Below, in pieces: positions 43,909 to 52,500 of a DNA stretch of 64,000 nt (position 1 is the first letter of the stretch; each line of letters opens with the position of its first letter). The stretch spans positions 1-64,000 of the forward strand of contig CAJURZ010000014.1 of NCBI GenBank assembly GCA_910588905.1. Direction: 5' to 3'. Made by a program: the position numbers and the translations under genes. This DNA comes from an uncultured Eggerthellaceae bacterium. Lineage in GTDB: Bacteria; Actinomycetota; Coriobacteriia; Coriobacteriales; Eggerthellaceae. The notes under the pieces were generated by a model, which worked only from the letters and a program-made list of their open reading frames with translations, was not told where the DNA came from and made no database searches.

Positions 43909-44683
43909 GGTTCTGCCTCAGCCATTCGTACATGAAGGCCGTAGAAGCCTGGGCTACGTTCAACGAGGAGAGCTCCCCGTACATGGGGAGTCGGCACTCC
44001 AGGTCAGATCCCTTGCGCACGAGCTCAGAAACGCCCTTTTGCTCATTGCCCAACACGAGCGCTATGCGTCCTTCCAGATTCGTATCCCAGAGGACCTCAT
44101 CAGCATGCTCAGTGGCAGCCACCACCCAGAAGCCCGCCCCCTTCAGCCGCTCCATGGCTTGGGCGATGTTCGGCACCTGAGCAACGGGGATATGGGCGAT
44201 GGCGCCTGCGGAGCTCTTGTAAGTAGCAGCTGTTACAGAGGCTGAGCGCTTGTTGGGGATGACGATCCCCGCCGCACCCACGCACTCCGCCGAACGGGCG
44301 ATGGCTCCCAGGTTGCCCGTATCCGTTAGGTGGTCGCAGAGGATCACCAAGGCGCGCCGATGCTGCTCGAACTGCTCATCAGCGTGAGCGATGACCTCTT
44401 CCAGCGCAACATAGGGAAACGGCGCTGCAAGGGCCACAACGCCTTGATCGGCGATCTTCCGCTGCCGCGCCTCGGTGGCCTTGGACGCAGATGCGCGCAC
44501 CATCTCATCAATGCGCTTGCGAGATACGTCTTTCACGGGGATGGCACGCTGCTTGCACTTGCGCAGGATGTCCTTCACCAAGGTATCCCTATCCAGGTTG
44601 TCCGCTAGGCACACCTCTTTGATGGGCATCCCGCTGCGAAGCGCTTCCAGAACAGGGCGCTTGCCCTCTATGTAGTCAGCCAT
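43895..44683 (-). CDS. rlmB: 23S rRNA (guanosine-2'-O-)-methyltransferase RlmB
   Basis: SPOUT-fold 2'-O-methyltransferase, 262 aa, with an N-terminal L30e-like substrate domain (YIEGKRPVLEAL). SPOUT motifs: CDHLTDTGNLGAIARSAE, ALVLGNEQKGVSELV, and LSSLNVAQASTAFMYEW. The AAGGAG ribosome site 4 bases before ATG is bulged out of a strong hairpin at 44684-44730. Confidence 0.93.
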   Translation of the reverse strand: MADYIEGKRPVLEALRSGMPIKEVCLADNLDRDTLVKDILRKCKQRAIPVKDVSRKRIDEMVRASASKATEARQRKIADQGVVALAAPFPYVALEEVIAHADEQFEQHRRALVILCDHLTDTGNLGAIARSAECVGAAGIVIPNKRSASVTAATYKSSAGAIAHIPVAQVPNIAQAMERLKGAGFWVVAATEHADEVLWDTNLEGRIALVLGNEQKGVSELVRKGSDLECRLPMYGELSSLNVAQASTAFMYEWLRQNRGQG

Positions 44684-44730
44684 GGGGCTCCTTATCCTCT
44701 AAGGTATTCCACGACCCTAGAGGATACCCC
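44684..44730 (-). promoter_or_regulatory. Leader hairpin holding the rlmB ribosome site
   Basis: In the minus-strand RNA, GGGGUAUCCUCUA can pair with UAGAGGAUA and CCCC immediately before the rlmB start; the only unpaired bases on the 3' side are AGGAG, the Shine-Dalgarno, as a bulge. The 9-bp perfect arms are 44718-44726 and 44693-44701, with a 16-base loop. It also follows the upstream phasin-like gene by 15 bases, so it could be a read-through attenuator. Regulatory role is inferred. Confidence 0.5.
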
Positions 44731-44744
44731 ATGATGGCGAGAAG

Positions 44745-45089
44745 CTACTGCTGGGCAGCGGCTACGGTCACCTCTGCGGCCTGCTGGGCCCGCAGGGCAT
44801 CATCACCATCAACGCTGGCCGCTATCTCGGCCACTCGCGCAGCGAAGGCATCTCGCTGCTCTTTGGTCATGGTCTGCATCTGGGCACGGATGATGTCATC
44901 GCGCAGCTCCGCTGTGCGGTCATTGGTCTCAGCCTGGAGCTCTGTGGCTATCTCCTTGCCCTGGTCCACCGTGACCTGACCCCGCTTGACCAGAGTATCC
45001 AAGATCTCCTGGGATTTGTCAGCTCCTATGGCCAGAGCACCTACCCCTGCAAGGAATATCTGACGGAAGGGATCTGTTACGTTCGTCAT
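44745..45089 (-). CDS. Phasin-like coiled-coil protein
   Basis: 114-aa all-helical protein resembling the PHA-granule-associated phasin family: N-terminal TDPFRQIFLAGVGALAIG and an amphipathic Gln/Glu/Lys helix with ILDTLVKRGQ. C-terminus is Ala/Val/Gln rich. Homologues occur in bacteria without PHA, where the role is unknown. AAGGAGG lies about 10 bases before the ATG. No PHA synthase is seen nearby. Confidence 0.72.
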   Translation of the reverse strand: MTNVTDPFRQIFLAGVGALAIGADKSQEILDTLVKRGQVTVDQGKEIATELQAETNDRTAELRDDIIRAQMQTMTKEQRDAFAARVAEIAASVDGDDALRAQQAAEVTVAAAQQ

Positions 45090-45143
45090 GATTGAAGCGC
45101 CTCCTTGGATCCGCGGCTGCTTTGCCTGTTCCCAAGGATGACG

Positions 45144-45173
45144 CTTGCGCCCCGGCCTCAGCCGGGGCGCAAG
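45144..45173. repeat. Perfect 13-bp GC-rich hairpin
   Basis: CTTGCGCCCCGGC and its exact complement flank a CTCA loop, between the phasin-like gene and the 3' end of proS. There is no T-run on either strand; it could still terminate proS or be a REP-type element. Confidence 0.6.
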
Positions 45174-45205
45174 ATATCGTTTCCGAATGGTTTGTCGGGT
45201 GCACG

Positions 45206-46960
45206 TTATTCGAAAAGACCCTCGAAGATGGTAACGCCACCGCGGCTCATATCGATCATGCGCTTATTGGCGAAGGCGAGCAGCTCCGGGAGGGCATCTA
45301 TCAGGAAATCACTGCGCTCCCCCGTCAGACGGCGCTTTATCTCTACCTTGCCCTCTGCCAGCCCTCGCTTGCCTACGATGATCTGGAGAGGCCAACCGAT
45401 GAGGTCGGCATCGGCGAACTTCACCCCCGCCCGCTCATCGCGGTCATCGATGGCCACTTCGAAGCCCAGCTTCTGGCAGGCCCGAGCTATCTCCTCCGCC
45501 TTCGGCTGGACGAGGTCATCACCCACCTGGAGGGGGATCACGCATACATGGGCCGGGGCTACCGCCAAGGGCCACTTGATGCCCTGTTCGTCATTGTGCT
45601 GCTCCACGATGGCCGCCAGGGTACGAGAGACGCCAACGCCATAGCAACCCATGATAAAGGGCTGCTCCTTGCCATCCTTATCCAGGTAGGTGGCACCCAT
45701 GCTCTCGGAATACTTGGTGCCCAGCTGGAACACCTGGCTCACCTCGATACCCCGCGCACCCTTGAGCGCACAATGGCAATCAGGGCAAGAATCCCCCGGT
45801 TTCACCACGCAGAGGTCCGCCCACTTGTCTACCGTGAAATCACGACCCGAAGCCGCACCGAGCAAGTGATAGCCCTCTTCGTTGGCACCTACCACCCATT
45901 GCGGCACTCCCTTCAGAGAGGAATCAGCCACGATGCGCGCTTCCTCCGGCAGCCCCACCGGGCCCATGGAGCCCTTATGCAGACCGAAGGCCTTCATCTC
46001 ATCATCGGTCAGCAGAGTGAAGCCCTCTATGGCCCGAGCAGCCTTGATCTCATTCAGCTCATGGCACCCGGGGATGAAGAGCACCACCAGATCCCCCTCC
46101 GCATCCTTGCCCGAGAGGGCCTTCACGGTAGAGGATTCGGGAATATCCAAGAACTGCGCCAGCTCTTCGATGGTATGGACCTCCGGCGTGGCGATCTTCG
46201 TGAGCTCAGAGACGTTATGGGTGGTGGGATGAGGGATGCACTCTCCCGCTTCGGTATTCGCCGAATAGCCGCAATCGCAATAGACCAGCTCTGCCTCGCC
46301 ACTCTCGGCCAGAGCCATGAACTCCGTGGTCACCTTGCCGCCGATCTGACCAGAGTCAGCCTCCACGCCACGCCACTCCAAGCCGCATCTATCGCAGATG
46401 CGCCCATAGGCCTCAGACATGGCATCGTAGGTTTCCTGGAGGGATTCCTGGGAATCATGGAAGGAATAGGCATCCTTCATGATGAATTCACGGCTGCGCA
46501 GAAGCCCGAAGCGCGGACGGATCTCATCACGGAACTTCACCTGGATCTGGTACAGCGTGAGCGGGAGCTGCTTGTAGCTGCGCAGCTCATCCCGCACGAG
46601 GGCGGTGATGAGCTCCTCATGGGTGGGCCCCAAGCAGAAGCCACGATCATGACGGTCATTCAGGCGCATGAGCTCAGGGCCGTAGTCATCCCAACGACCG
46701 CTCTCCAGCCAGAGCTCAGAAGGCTGCAGGGCGGGCATCATGATCTCATAGGCACCCGTAGCATCCATCTCTTCGCGGACGATGGCCTCGATCTTCTTGA
46801 GGACGCGAAAACCCAAAGGCAAGAACGTGTAGACCCCGCTTGCGGTCTTGCGGAGCATGCCCGAGCGCAGGAGCAGCTTGTGGCTCGCGATATCCGCATC
46901 CGCCGGGTCCTCTTTGAGCGTGGGAACATACAGGTTCTTAAGACGAAGTATCTCGTGCAT
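45206..46960 (-). CDS. proS: Prolyl-tRNA synthetase
   Basis: Class II aminoacyl-tRNA synthetase charging tRNA-Pro. 584 aa, bacterial type with the YbaK-like editing insertion (about residues 230-380). Motif 2 HDRGFCLGPTHEE and FRDEIRPRFGLLRSREFIM, motif 3 GCYGVGVSRTLAA. The ATG at 46960 gives MHEILRLKNLYVP, the standard N-terminus. Last gene of the ispG-proS end of the pyrH operon. Confidence 0.97.
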   Translation of the reverse strand: MHEILRLKNLYVPTLKEDPADADIASHKLLLRSGMLRKTASGVYTFLPLGFRVLKKIEAIVREEMDATGAYEIMMPALQPSELWLESGRWDDYGPELMRLNDRHDRGFCLGPTHEELITALVRDELRSYKQLPLTLYQIQVKFRDEIRPRFGLLRSREFIMKDAYSFHDSQESLQETYDAMSEAYGRICDRCGLEWRGVEADSGQIGGKVTTEFMALAESGEAELVYCDCGYSANTEAGECIPHPTTHNVSELTKIATPEVHTIEELAQFLDIPESSTVKALSGKDAEGDLVVLFIPGCHELNEIKAARAIEGFTLLTDDEMKAFGLHKGSMGPVGLPEEARIVADSSLKGVPQWVVGANEEGYHLLGAASGRDFTVDKWADLCVVKPGDSCPDCHCALKGARGIEVSQVFQLGTKYSESMGATYLDKDGKEQPFIMGCYGVGVSRTLAAIVEQHNDEQGIKWPLAVAPAHVCVIPLQVGDDLVQPKAEEIARACQKLGFEVAIDDRDERAGVKFADADLIGWPLQIIVGKRGLAEGKVEIKRRLTGERSDFLIDALPELLAFANKRMIDMSRGGVTIFEGLFE

Positions 46961-47012
46961 GCGCCTTCCCTCTCTTTTGCCGAAGGCGCTTCCTGAGTGA
47001 GCCACGCGGTGG

Positions 47013-48080
47013 CTAGAACGCCTCGATCTCTTCCATGAGAGCATCGATGATCTTGCTCTCTTCTACTTTGCGGACGATTCTACCATTAACGAACACCGCT
47101 CCCTGCTTATCTCCGCAGGCGACGCCCACATGAGCATCCTTGGCCTCTCCCGGCCCGTTGACCACGCACCCCATGACAGCCACGCGAATGGGCTTCTCGA
47201 CCTGGCGAAGCCGCTCCTCTACCTCCTTCGCCAAGGAGATGAGGTCCACCTTGCATCGCCCGCAGGTGGGACAGCTGACGATCTCAGGAGAGCGCTGACG
47301 CAACCCCAGGGAAGCCAAGAGCGCCCAACCGGCACGCACCTCCAAGACCGGATCATCGGTGAGCGAGATGCGTAGGGTGTCTCCGATCCCCTCAGAGAGG
47401 AGGATGCCCAGCCCCACCGAGGATTTGACGATGCCCTGCAAGGCTAGACCCGCTTCGGTGACGCCGATATGCAGGGGCACGGCAGGGATCTCTTGAGAGA
47501 GGAGCCGATAGGTCTCCACCGTAGCCATCACGTCATGGGCCTTCGCGGATACCACGATGTTCGTGAACCCCTTCACCTGCTCGAAGTACTTGACGTATTC
47601 CACAGCGCTCTTCGCTAGCTTCTGGGGCAGCGTGAGGTCATTCCGAGAGGCGATATCCGATTGCAGCGAACCGGCATTCACTCCGATGCGGATGGGGATA
47701 TCAGCACCACGGGCAGCGGCGATGACCAGATCGGTCTCCTCCAGACCGCCGATGTTGCCCGGATTGATGCGCAGGGCAGACGCGCCGCGCCAGGCCGCTT
47801 CGATAGCGCACTTCGCGTCGAAATGGATGTCTGCCACGATGGGAATGGGGCTGGCATCACAGACTTTCGAGAACACGGCCAGAGATTCCCGCCGAGGAAC
47901 GGCCATGCGGGCTATCTCGCATCCTGCCTCGGCCAGGCGCTGCACCTGCTCTATGTTGGCCCCAGCATCACCCTCTGGGGCGCAGAGCATGGACTGAACG
48001 GCTATGGGAGCGCCTCCCCCTACCGGCACGCCGCCGACCATCACCGTGCGCGTCTTCTGGTTGGGAGTGGTTCCGCTCAT
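47013..48080 (-). CDS. ispG: 4-hydroxy-3-methylbut-2-enyl diphosphate synthase
   Basis: Penultimate enzyme of the MEP isoprenoid pathway, an Fe4S4 protein, 355 aa. TIM-barrel with AVQSMLCAPE, ADIHFD, RINPGNIG and GVNAGSL; C-terminal iron-sulfur cysteines in SCPTCGRC and MGCVVNGPGE. The ATG at 48080 has GGAG upstream. Lies between the M50 protease gene and proS, the usual order. Confidence 0.97.
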   Translation of the reverse strand: MSGTTPNQKTRTVMVGGVPVGGGAPIAVQSMLCAPEGDAGANIEQVQRLAEAGCEIARMAVPRRESLAVFSKVCDASPIPIVADIHFDAKCAIEAAWRGASALRINPGNIGGLEETDLVIAAARGADIPIRIGVNAGSLQSDIASRNDLTLPQKLAKSAVEYVKYFEQVKGFTNIVVSAKAHDVMATVETYRLLSQEIPAVPLHIGVTEAGLALQGIVKSSVGLGILLSEGIGDTLRISLTDDPVLEVRAGWALLASLGLRQRSPEIVSCPTCGRCKVDLISLAKEVEERLRQVEKPIRVAVMGCVVNGPGEAKDAHVGVACGDKQGAVFVNGRIVRKVEESKIIDALMEEIEAF

Positions 48081-48160
48081 CTGCAGCTCTCCTCCATTCG
48101 CTCTCTGCTCCTTGCTGATGCTCCCAGATATCTTAACGCAAGCCAGCAAGGGGAGGTGCG

Positions 48161-49261
48161 TCAGCCACCGAGGATGAACCGCTGGATGTCCTGATTCAGC
48201 ATGAACGCGAAGAAGCAGAGGAACAGCGCCATCCCCGCCATAGAGGCGATGCCCATAACTCGGGCAGGTACCGTGCGCCCGCTGATCTTCTGGATGACCT
48301 CCACCAAGAAGCGACCCCCGTCCAAGGGAGGGATGGGGAGCAGGTTCATGAGGCCGATGGACACCGAGATGATGGCCATGAAGAAGAGCGCATCAGCCAC
48401 GCCCTTGGCGAAGAAGTCCGCAGACATCACCGCGATCCCCACCACCGAGGTGGAGTTCGACACCACATCTGCCGCAGTGGCAGGGTTGAAGAGCCCGAGA
48501 ATGGCCTGGAAGGTGGCTACGATGACCCCGATGCCCGCTTGGATGGACTGACCCACTGTGAGGGTGAGGTGCTGTACCTCACCGCTGGCGGTGGTGACAT
48601 CCACCCCGATCACCGTGTAGACCACGATGAAGGCGATGACGGCGAACAGGAGGTTCAAGGCTATCCCCGCCAGCAGGATCACCGAGCGCTTCCAGAAGGG
48701 AAGCGAACGATACTGACAGGCGAGCTCCGCCTCGAAGAGGGAGCCCTCGTCCACATCCGGACGAGGGCTCCCTGCAGGCAGCGCCCGAGGCAGAGGCAAG
48801 CAGAGTCGCCTCGCTTGCTTGAGAGCGCGGCGGGAGGGGATGAGCGCGGACACTCGCCACAGGCCTCCATCTGCCTTGCCCGGCCTGAGGACGGAACCCC
48901 ATTCATAGAGCTCCTCTAGCACTTCGCCAGCATCCTCTTCGCTGATCCCCAGCCGTTCAGCCAACTCTGCTTCCGTGAGAGAACCAGCGGTATACAGCTC
49001 CCGCAATGCACCGCGCAGATGTGGATCCAGATCCCCGCATTCCATACCGCAAACCCGGGCGTATCCACCAAGAGGGACCGCCGTTATCCCGAATCGGGTA
49101 CCGCCAGCCGTAAAGCCCACCGAAGGCCCGGGGAGACCCAGCATGAATTCCGTCACACGCACCCCGAAGGCACGAGAGGCCAGGTAGTGCCCTCCCTCAT
49201 GGATGAGCACGATGAAGCCGATGGCGACCACCGCTGAGAAGATCATGAACAGGATGTCCAA
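48161..49261 (-). CDS. M50 site-2 protease, PDZ-less with helix-turn-helix-like insert
   Basis: 366-aa intramembrane zinc metalloprotease (RseP/SpoIVFB class). Zinc motif HEGGH (His21, His25) lies in the first membrane helix; the LLPIPPLDGGR motif with the third ligand is near residue 305; about four membrane segments. In place of the periplasmic PDZ domain seen in RseP, residues 78-140 (LRGALRELYTAGSLTEAELA, then a winged-helix pattern) resemble a small DNA-binding or protein-interaction domain, followed by a Pro/Arg region. Gene position (dxr then this then ispG) is that of rseP. Substrate unknown. Confidence 0.85.
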   Translation of the reverse strand: MDILFMIFSAVVAIGFIVLIHEGGHYLASRAFGVRVTEFMLGLPGPSVGFTAGGTRFGITAVPLGGYARVCGMECGDLDPHLRGALRELYTAGSLTEAELAERLGISEEDAGEVLEELYEWGSVLRPGKADGGLWRVSALIPSRRALKQARRLCLPLPRALPAGSPRPDVDEGSLFEAELACQYRSLPFWKRSVILLAGIALNLLFAVIAFIVVYTVIGVDVTTASGEVQHLTLTVGQSIQAGIGVIVATFQAILGLFNPATAADVVSNSTSVVGIAVMSADFFAKGVADALFFMAIISVSIGLMNLLPIPPLDGGRFLVEVIQKISGRTVPARVMGIASMAGMALFLCFFAFMLNQDIQRFILGG

Positions 49262-49525
49262 AGAACAGGATCCTTTCTGCTGTCGTCCTGCGAATGAATG
49301 CAGACATTATCAGGACAGTGAGCGGAAAAGTGAAGAGCCTCTGCAAGATGTCCACGAATCAGTGAAGGAGCCTTCGAGGTCAGCGACGAAAGAGCGGAGG
49401 TTCTGGGCGAACGCCTCCTGCTCGCTTGACGCGCTCCCGTCAGATCCCTGTCAGATGCGCTCCCTACCCTTGAAAGCAAGGCTCGGCAGCGGATGTCGCC
49501 TGAGAGCGGCGGGAAGGAGCAGGCT

Positions 49526-52500
49526 ATGACGACAACGAACGTGGGAAGGAGAAGACGGTGGCCAGAGCGGCTCGTCAAGGCCCTCTTGGTGCTGGCGTTG
49601 GCGTTCTCGCCCTCCTGGGCGGGGGCTTCTCCCTCCGAAGCGGATGGGATCCAGCCGGATGGTCAGGAAAGCTTCATCCCTGCACATCCCACCCGAGACG
49701 CTTGCCTCGAACAGGGCCTGGATGAGGGCCTTGCCCCGGCTACGGAACCACCTCTCCTAAAGAAGGCTGCCGCTTGGCTCACAGGGACCGAGCTCTCCTC
49801 CTTCGAAGAGAGCGGCCATAGCCTCTTCCTGAAGACCACGCTCTTGGATGCCCCGGCGGCAGGAACAGACGTCACCTTCGATGCCGTCTATGGCCGAGAT
49901 GACTGGATGAGCCTCATAGCAGGTCAGTACGATTCCACCTTGGATCTTCTGGATCCAGGCGATGGGTCGGACTACCTCGTTGCCCTTGCTGCCGCTCCCG
50001 CCCTCAACAAAGTGGGATCGACCACTGACCACACCTTCGCCGAGCTCTCCCACGAGGGCGTGGTGATAGAAGGCGCCCATCTGGACTACGCCACCGGCAT
50101 AGCCTATGTGCCGAAGAGCCTGTACCGGGATGATGATGGGGAGGTGCCTTTCGCCTGCCAGCTCCAGCTGCTGGTCCCCACCACTGTGGGCGAAGCTGCG
50201 CCCTCGAAGACCGATGTCCGTATCACTTGCCATGACCCGCGCGTCAGGCCCGTAGCTGACCAGACCGTGGGATCCAGCTCCTTCGACGTGACCACCAAGA
50301 TCCCTGTGGCCACCCCAGACACAGCGGGATATCTGACCCTAGCCGACCTCCATGTGAGGGTGAATGACAGCACCGATGAGATGGCTTTGGAAGAGAACGT
50401 CAATGCCTTTTGGGACGCTGCCACCGGAGAGCTGGAGCTGGCCCTCTCTCCCCAGACCCTCCTTCAAGTGAGCGTGGAGATAGATGCTCCTGGCCTGATG
50501 GACCTGATGGCAGTGCCAGCCATAGCTACCTCCACCTCCGATCTGGCCTACGTGCCAGACGTGGTGTTCGACAGCTTGAACCTGGACACGTTGACCCCCG
50601 GCCGGGTCATACCCTTCGACTCCTACATCAACTACTGGTGGGCCCATCCCGACCCGAACGACTTCCAATGGCACGCTTGCGTGAATTCAGGAGCCTACTG
50701 CTACTCATGGATCAGCGATCCAGATGCGCTCTACGAATACATCGCTTGGACTGAAGGAGCGGATTGGAGCGGTGTCGCCGATCGTGATGTATCTAACTTC
50801 TGGGTGGATGCGAATGCAAGCCAAGCCTCCCGACACTACTTCAACTACATCTTCGAGTTCTGGAGCTGGACCTGGGAGGATCAGAACTTCCATTCCGAGA
50901 AGTGGCCGGTCAACAACCCATATAACTACGGCGCGGATTTTGCCAGCTTCGGTTTGCAATGCAGCCACGTGAAGAACCCCGTGGGCAACGGTCCTGTGCA
51001 AGATGACGGCAATGGGCGCATGGCGCTCAGAGTGCTGGAGGTGAACCAAGAGACAGCGCGTCCCTATGTCGTGCTGGGCTTCGTGGGGCCTTCCGTGGCG
51101 AATCAACCCGGAGTGGGCATCTACAAGTTCGAGATCCAGGCCTCGGGAGACATCCAGCTGACGAAGACCTCTGCTGATCCCACCATCACCCAAGGCAATG
51201 GGAGCTACAGCTTCGAGGGTATCATCTATGACGTCTTCTTAGACCCGAACTGCACCTCTCATGTGTGCTCTGTCACGCTCGATGGCCAAGGGCATGGCCT
51301 GTCCAAGAAGCTGAAGGAGGGCACCTACTATCTGCGCGAGAATGCCGCTTCGGTGCAGGGCCGCGGCTTCGCCTGGGATGCGAAGGTGGTACCTGTGCAG
51401 GTGCAGAAGGGACAGACCACAGAAGCGAGCGCCTCCGATGCGCCCCAAAGCTATGGACCGGGTCTTCTGGTGCGCAAAGTTGATTCCGTAACAGCGAACG
51501 GCACACCTCAAGGAGACGGCACCTTAGAAGGAGCCCGATTCCGCGTGGAGCACTTCGGCACCGTGACCACCGATGGGAGCAAGCTGCCTGCCACTCCCCT
51601 GCGCACGTGGGTCTTCTCCACCGACGAGACGGGTTGCCTCTTCCTGGACGAAGCGCACTGGGTGAGCGGCGATGACCTCTACCGCACGGCATCAGGAGAT
51701 GTCTGCCTGCCATTGGGCACCTTGACCATCCAAGAGGTCAGCGCTCCTGAAGGGTACCGCTTGGATAGCCGGGTCTTCGTCATACCGCTCCCCTCGAGCG
51801 GACTTGGGGCCACCATCCCCTTCACCCAGACCACTACCGTCTCAGAGGAGATCCTGCGAGGCGGTGTGCTGATCGAGAAGCGCGATGCCGAGAGTCTCTT
51901 GCAGTCTCCCTTGGGAAGCGCCTCTCTAGACGGCACGACGTTCGCCATCACCAATAAGAGCCCCGAAGCCGTCTCCGTCAACGGAGTCATGTACGAACCG
52001 GGAGAGGTGGTGATGACCATCACCGCTGAGGGCGGCAGCGCCCAGACTGCCGCTGATGCCCTACCCTACGGAACCTATGGCTTGAAAGAGACGGCAGCGG
52101 GTGAGGGCTATCTGGCCAGCGATACCCGAGAGCGGTCGTTCCAGATACGCGAAGCAGGAGCGATCGTCGCCTTCGCTCGGGAAGAAGCAGCCCTCGATCA
52201 GGTCAAACGTGGAGACCTGGACTTCCGCAAGGTCCTCGCCACAGACCAGAGCCGCCTTGGCCGCATTCCCTTTCTGCTGGAATCCAAGACCACCGGTGAG
52301 CGCCACGTGCTGGTAAGCGATGAGAACGGCATCGTGAACACGGCAGCTGCCTGGAAGCCCCATACCGTTGCCACCAATGGGAATGACCCTGCGCTAGCAG
52401 GCATCGAAGGAGAGGGGAGCCCACAACCCATAGAAGCTGATACCCTGGATCTGGATGCTGGCTGCTGGTTCGGCCTCACTACCGAAGGGGACATCACCGC

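Noticed and set aside
45092..46996. 634-codon plus-strand ORF over proS
   Set aside because: The minus-strand prolyl-tRNA synthetase is unmistakable; this is a high-GC frame artefact.
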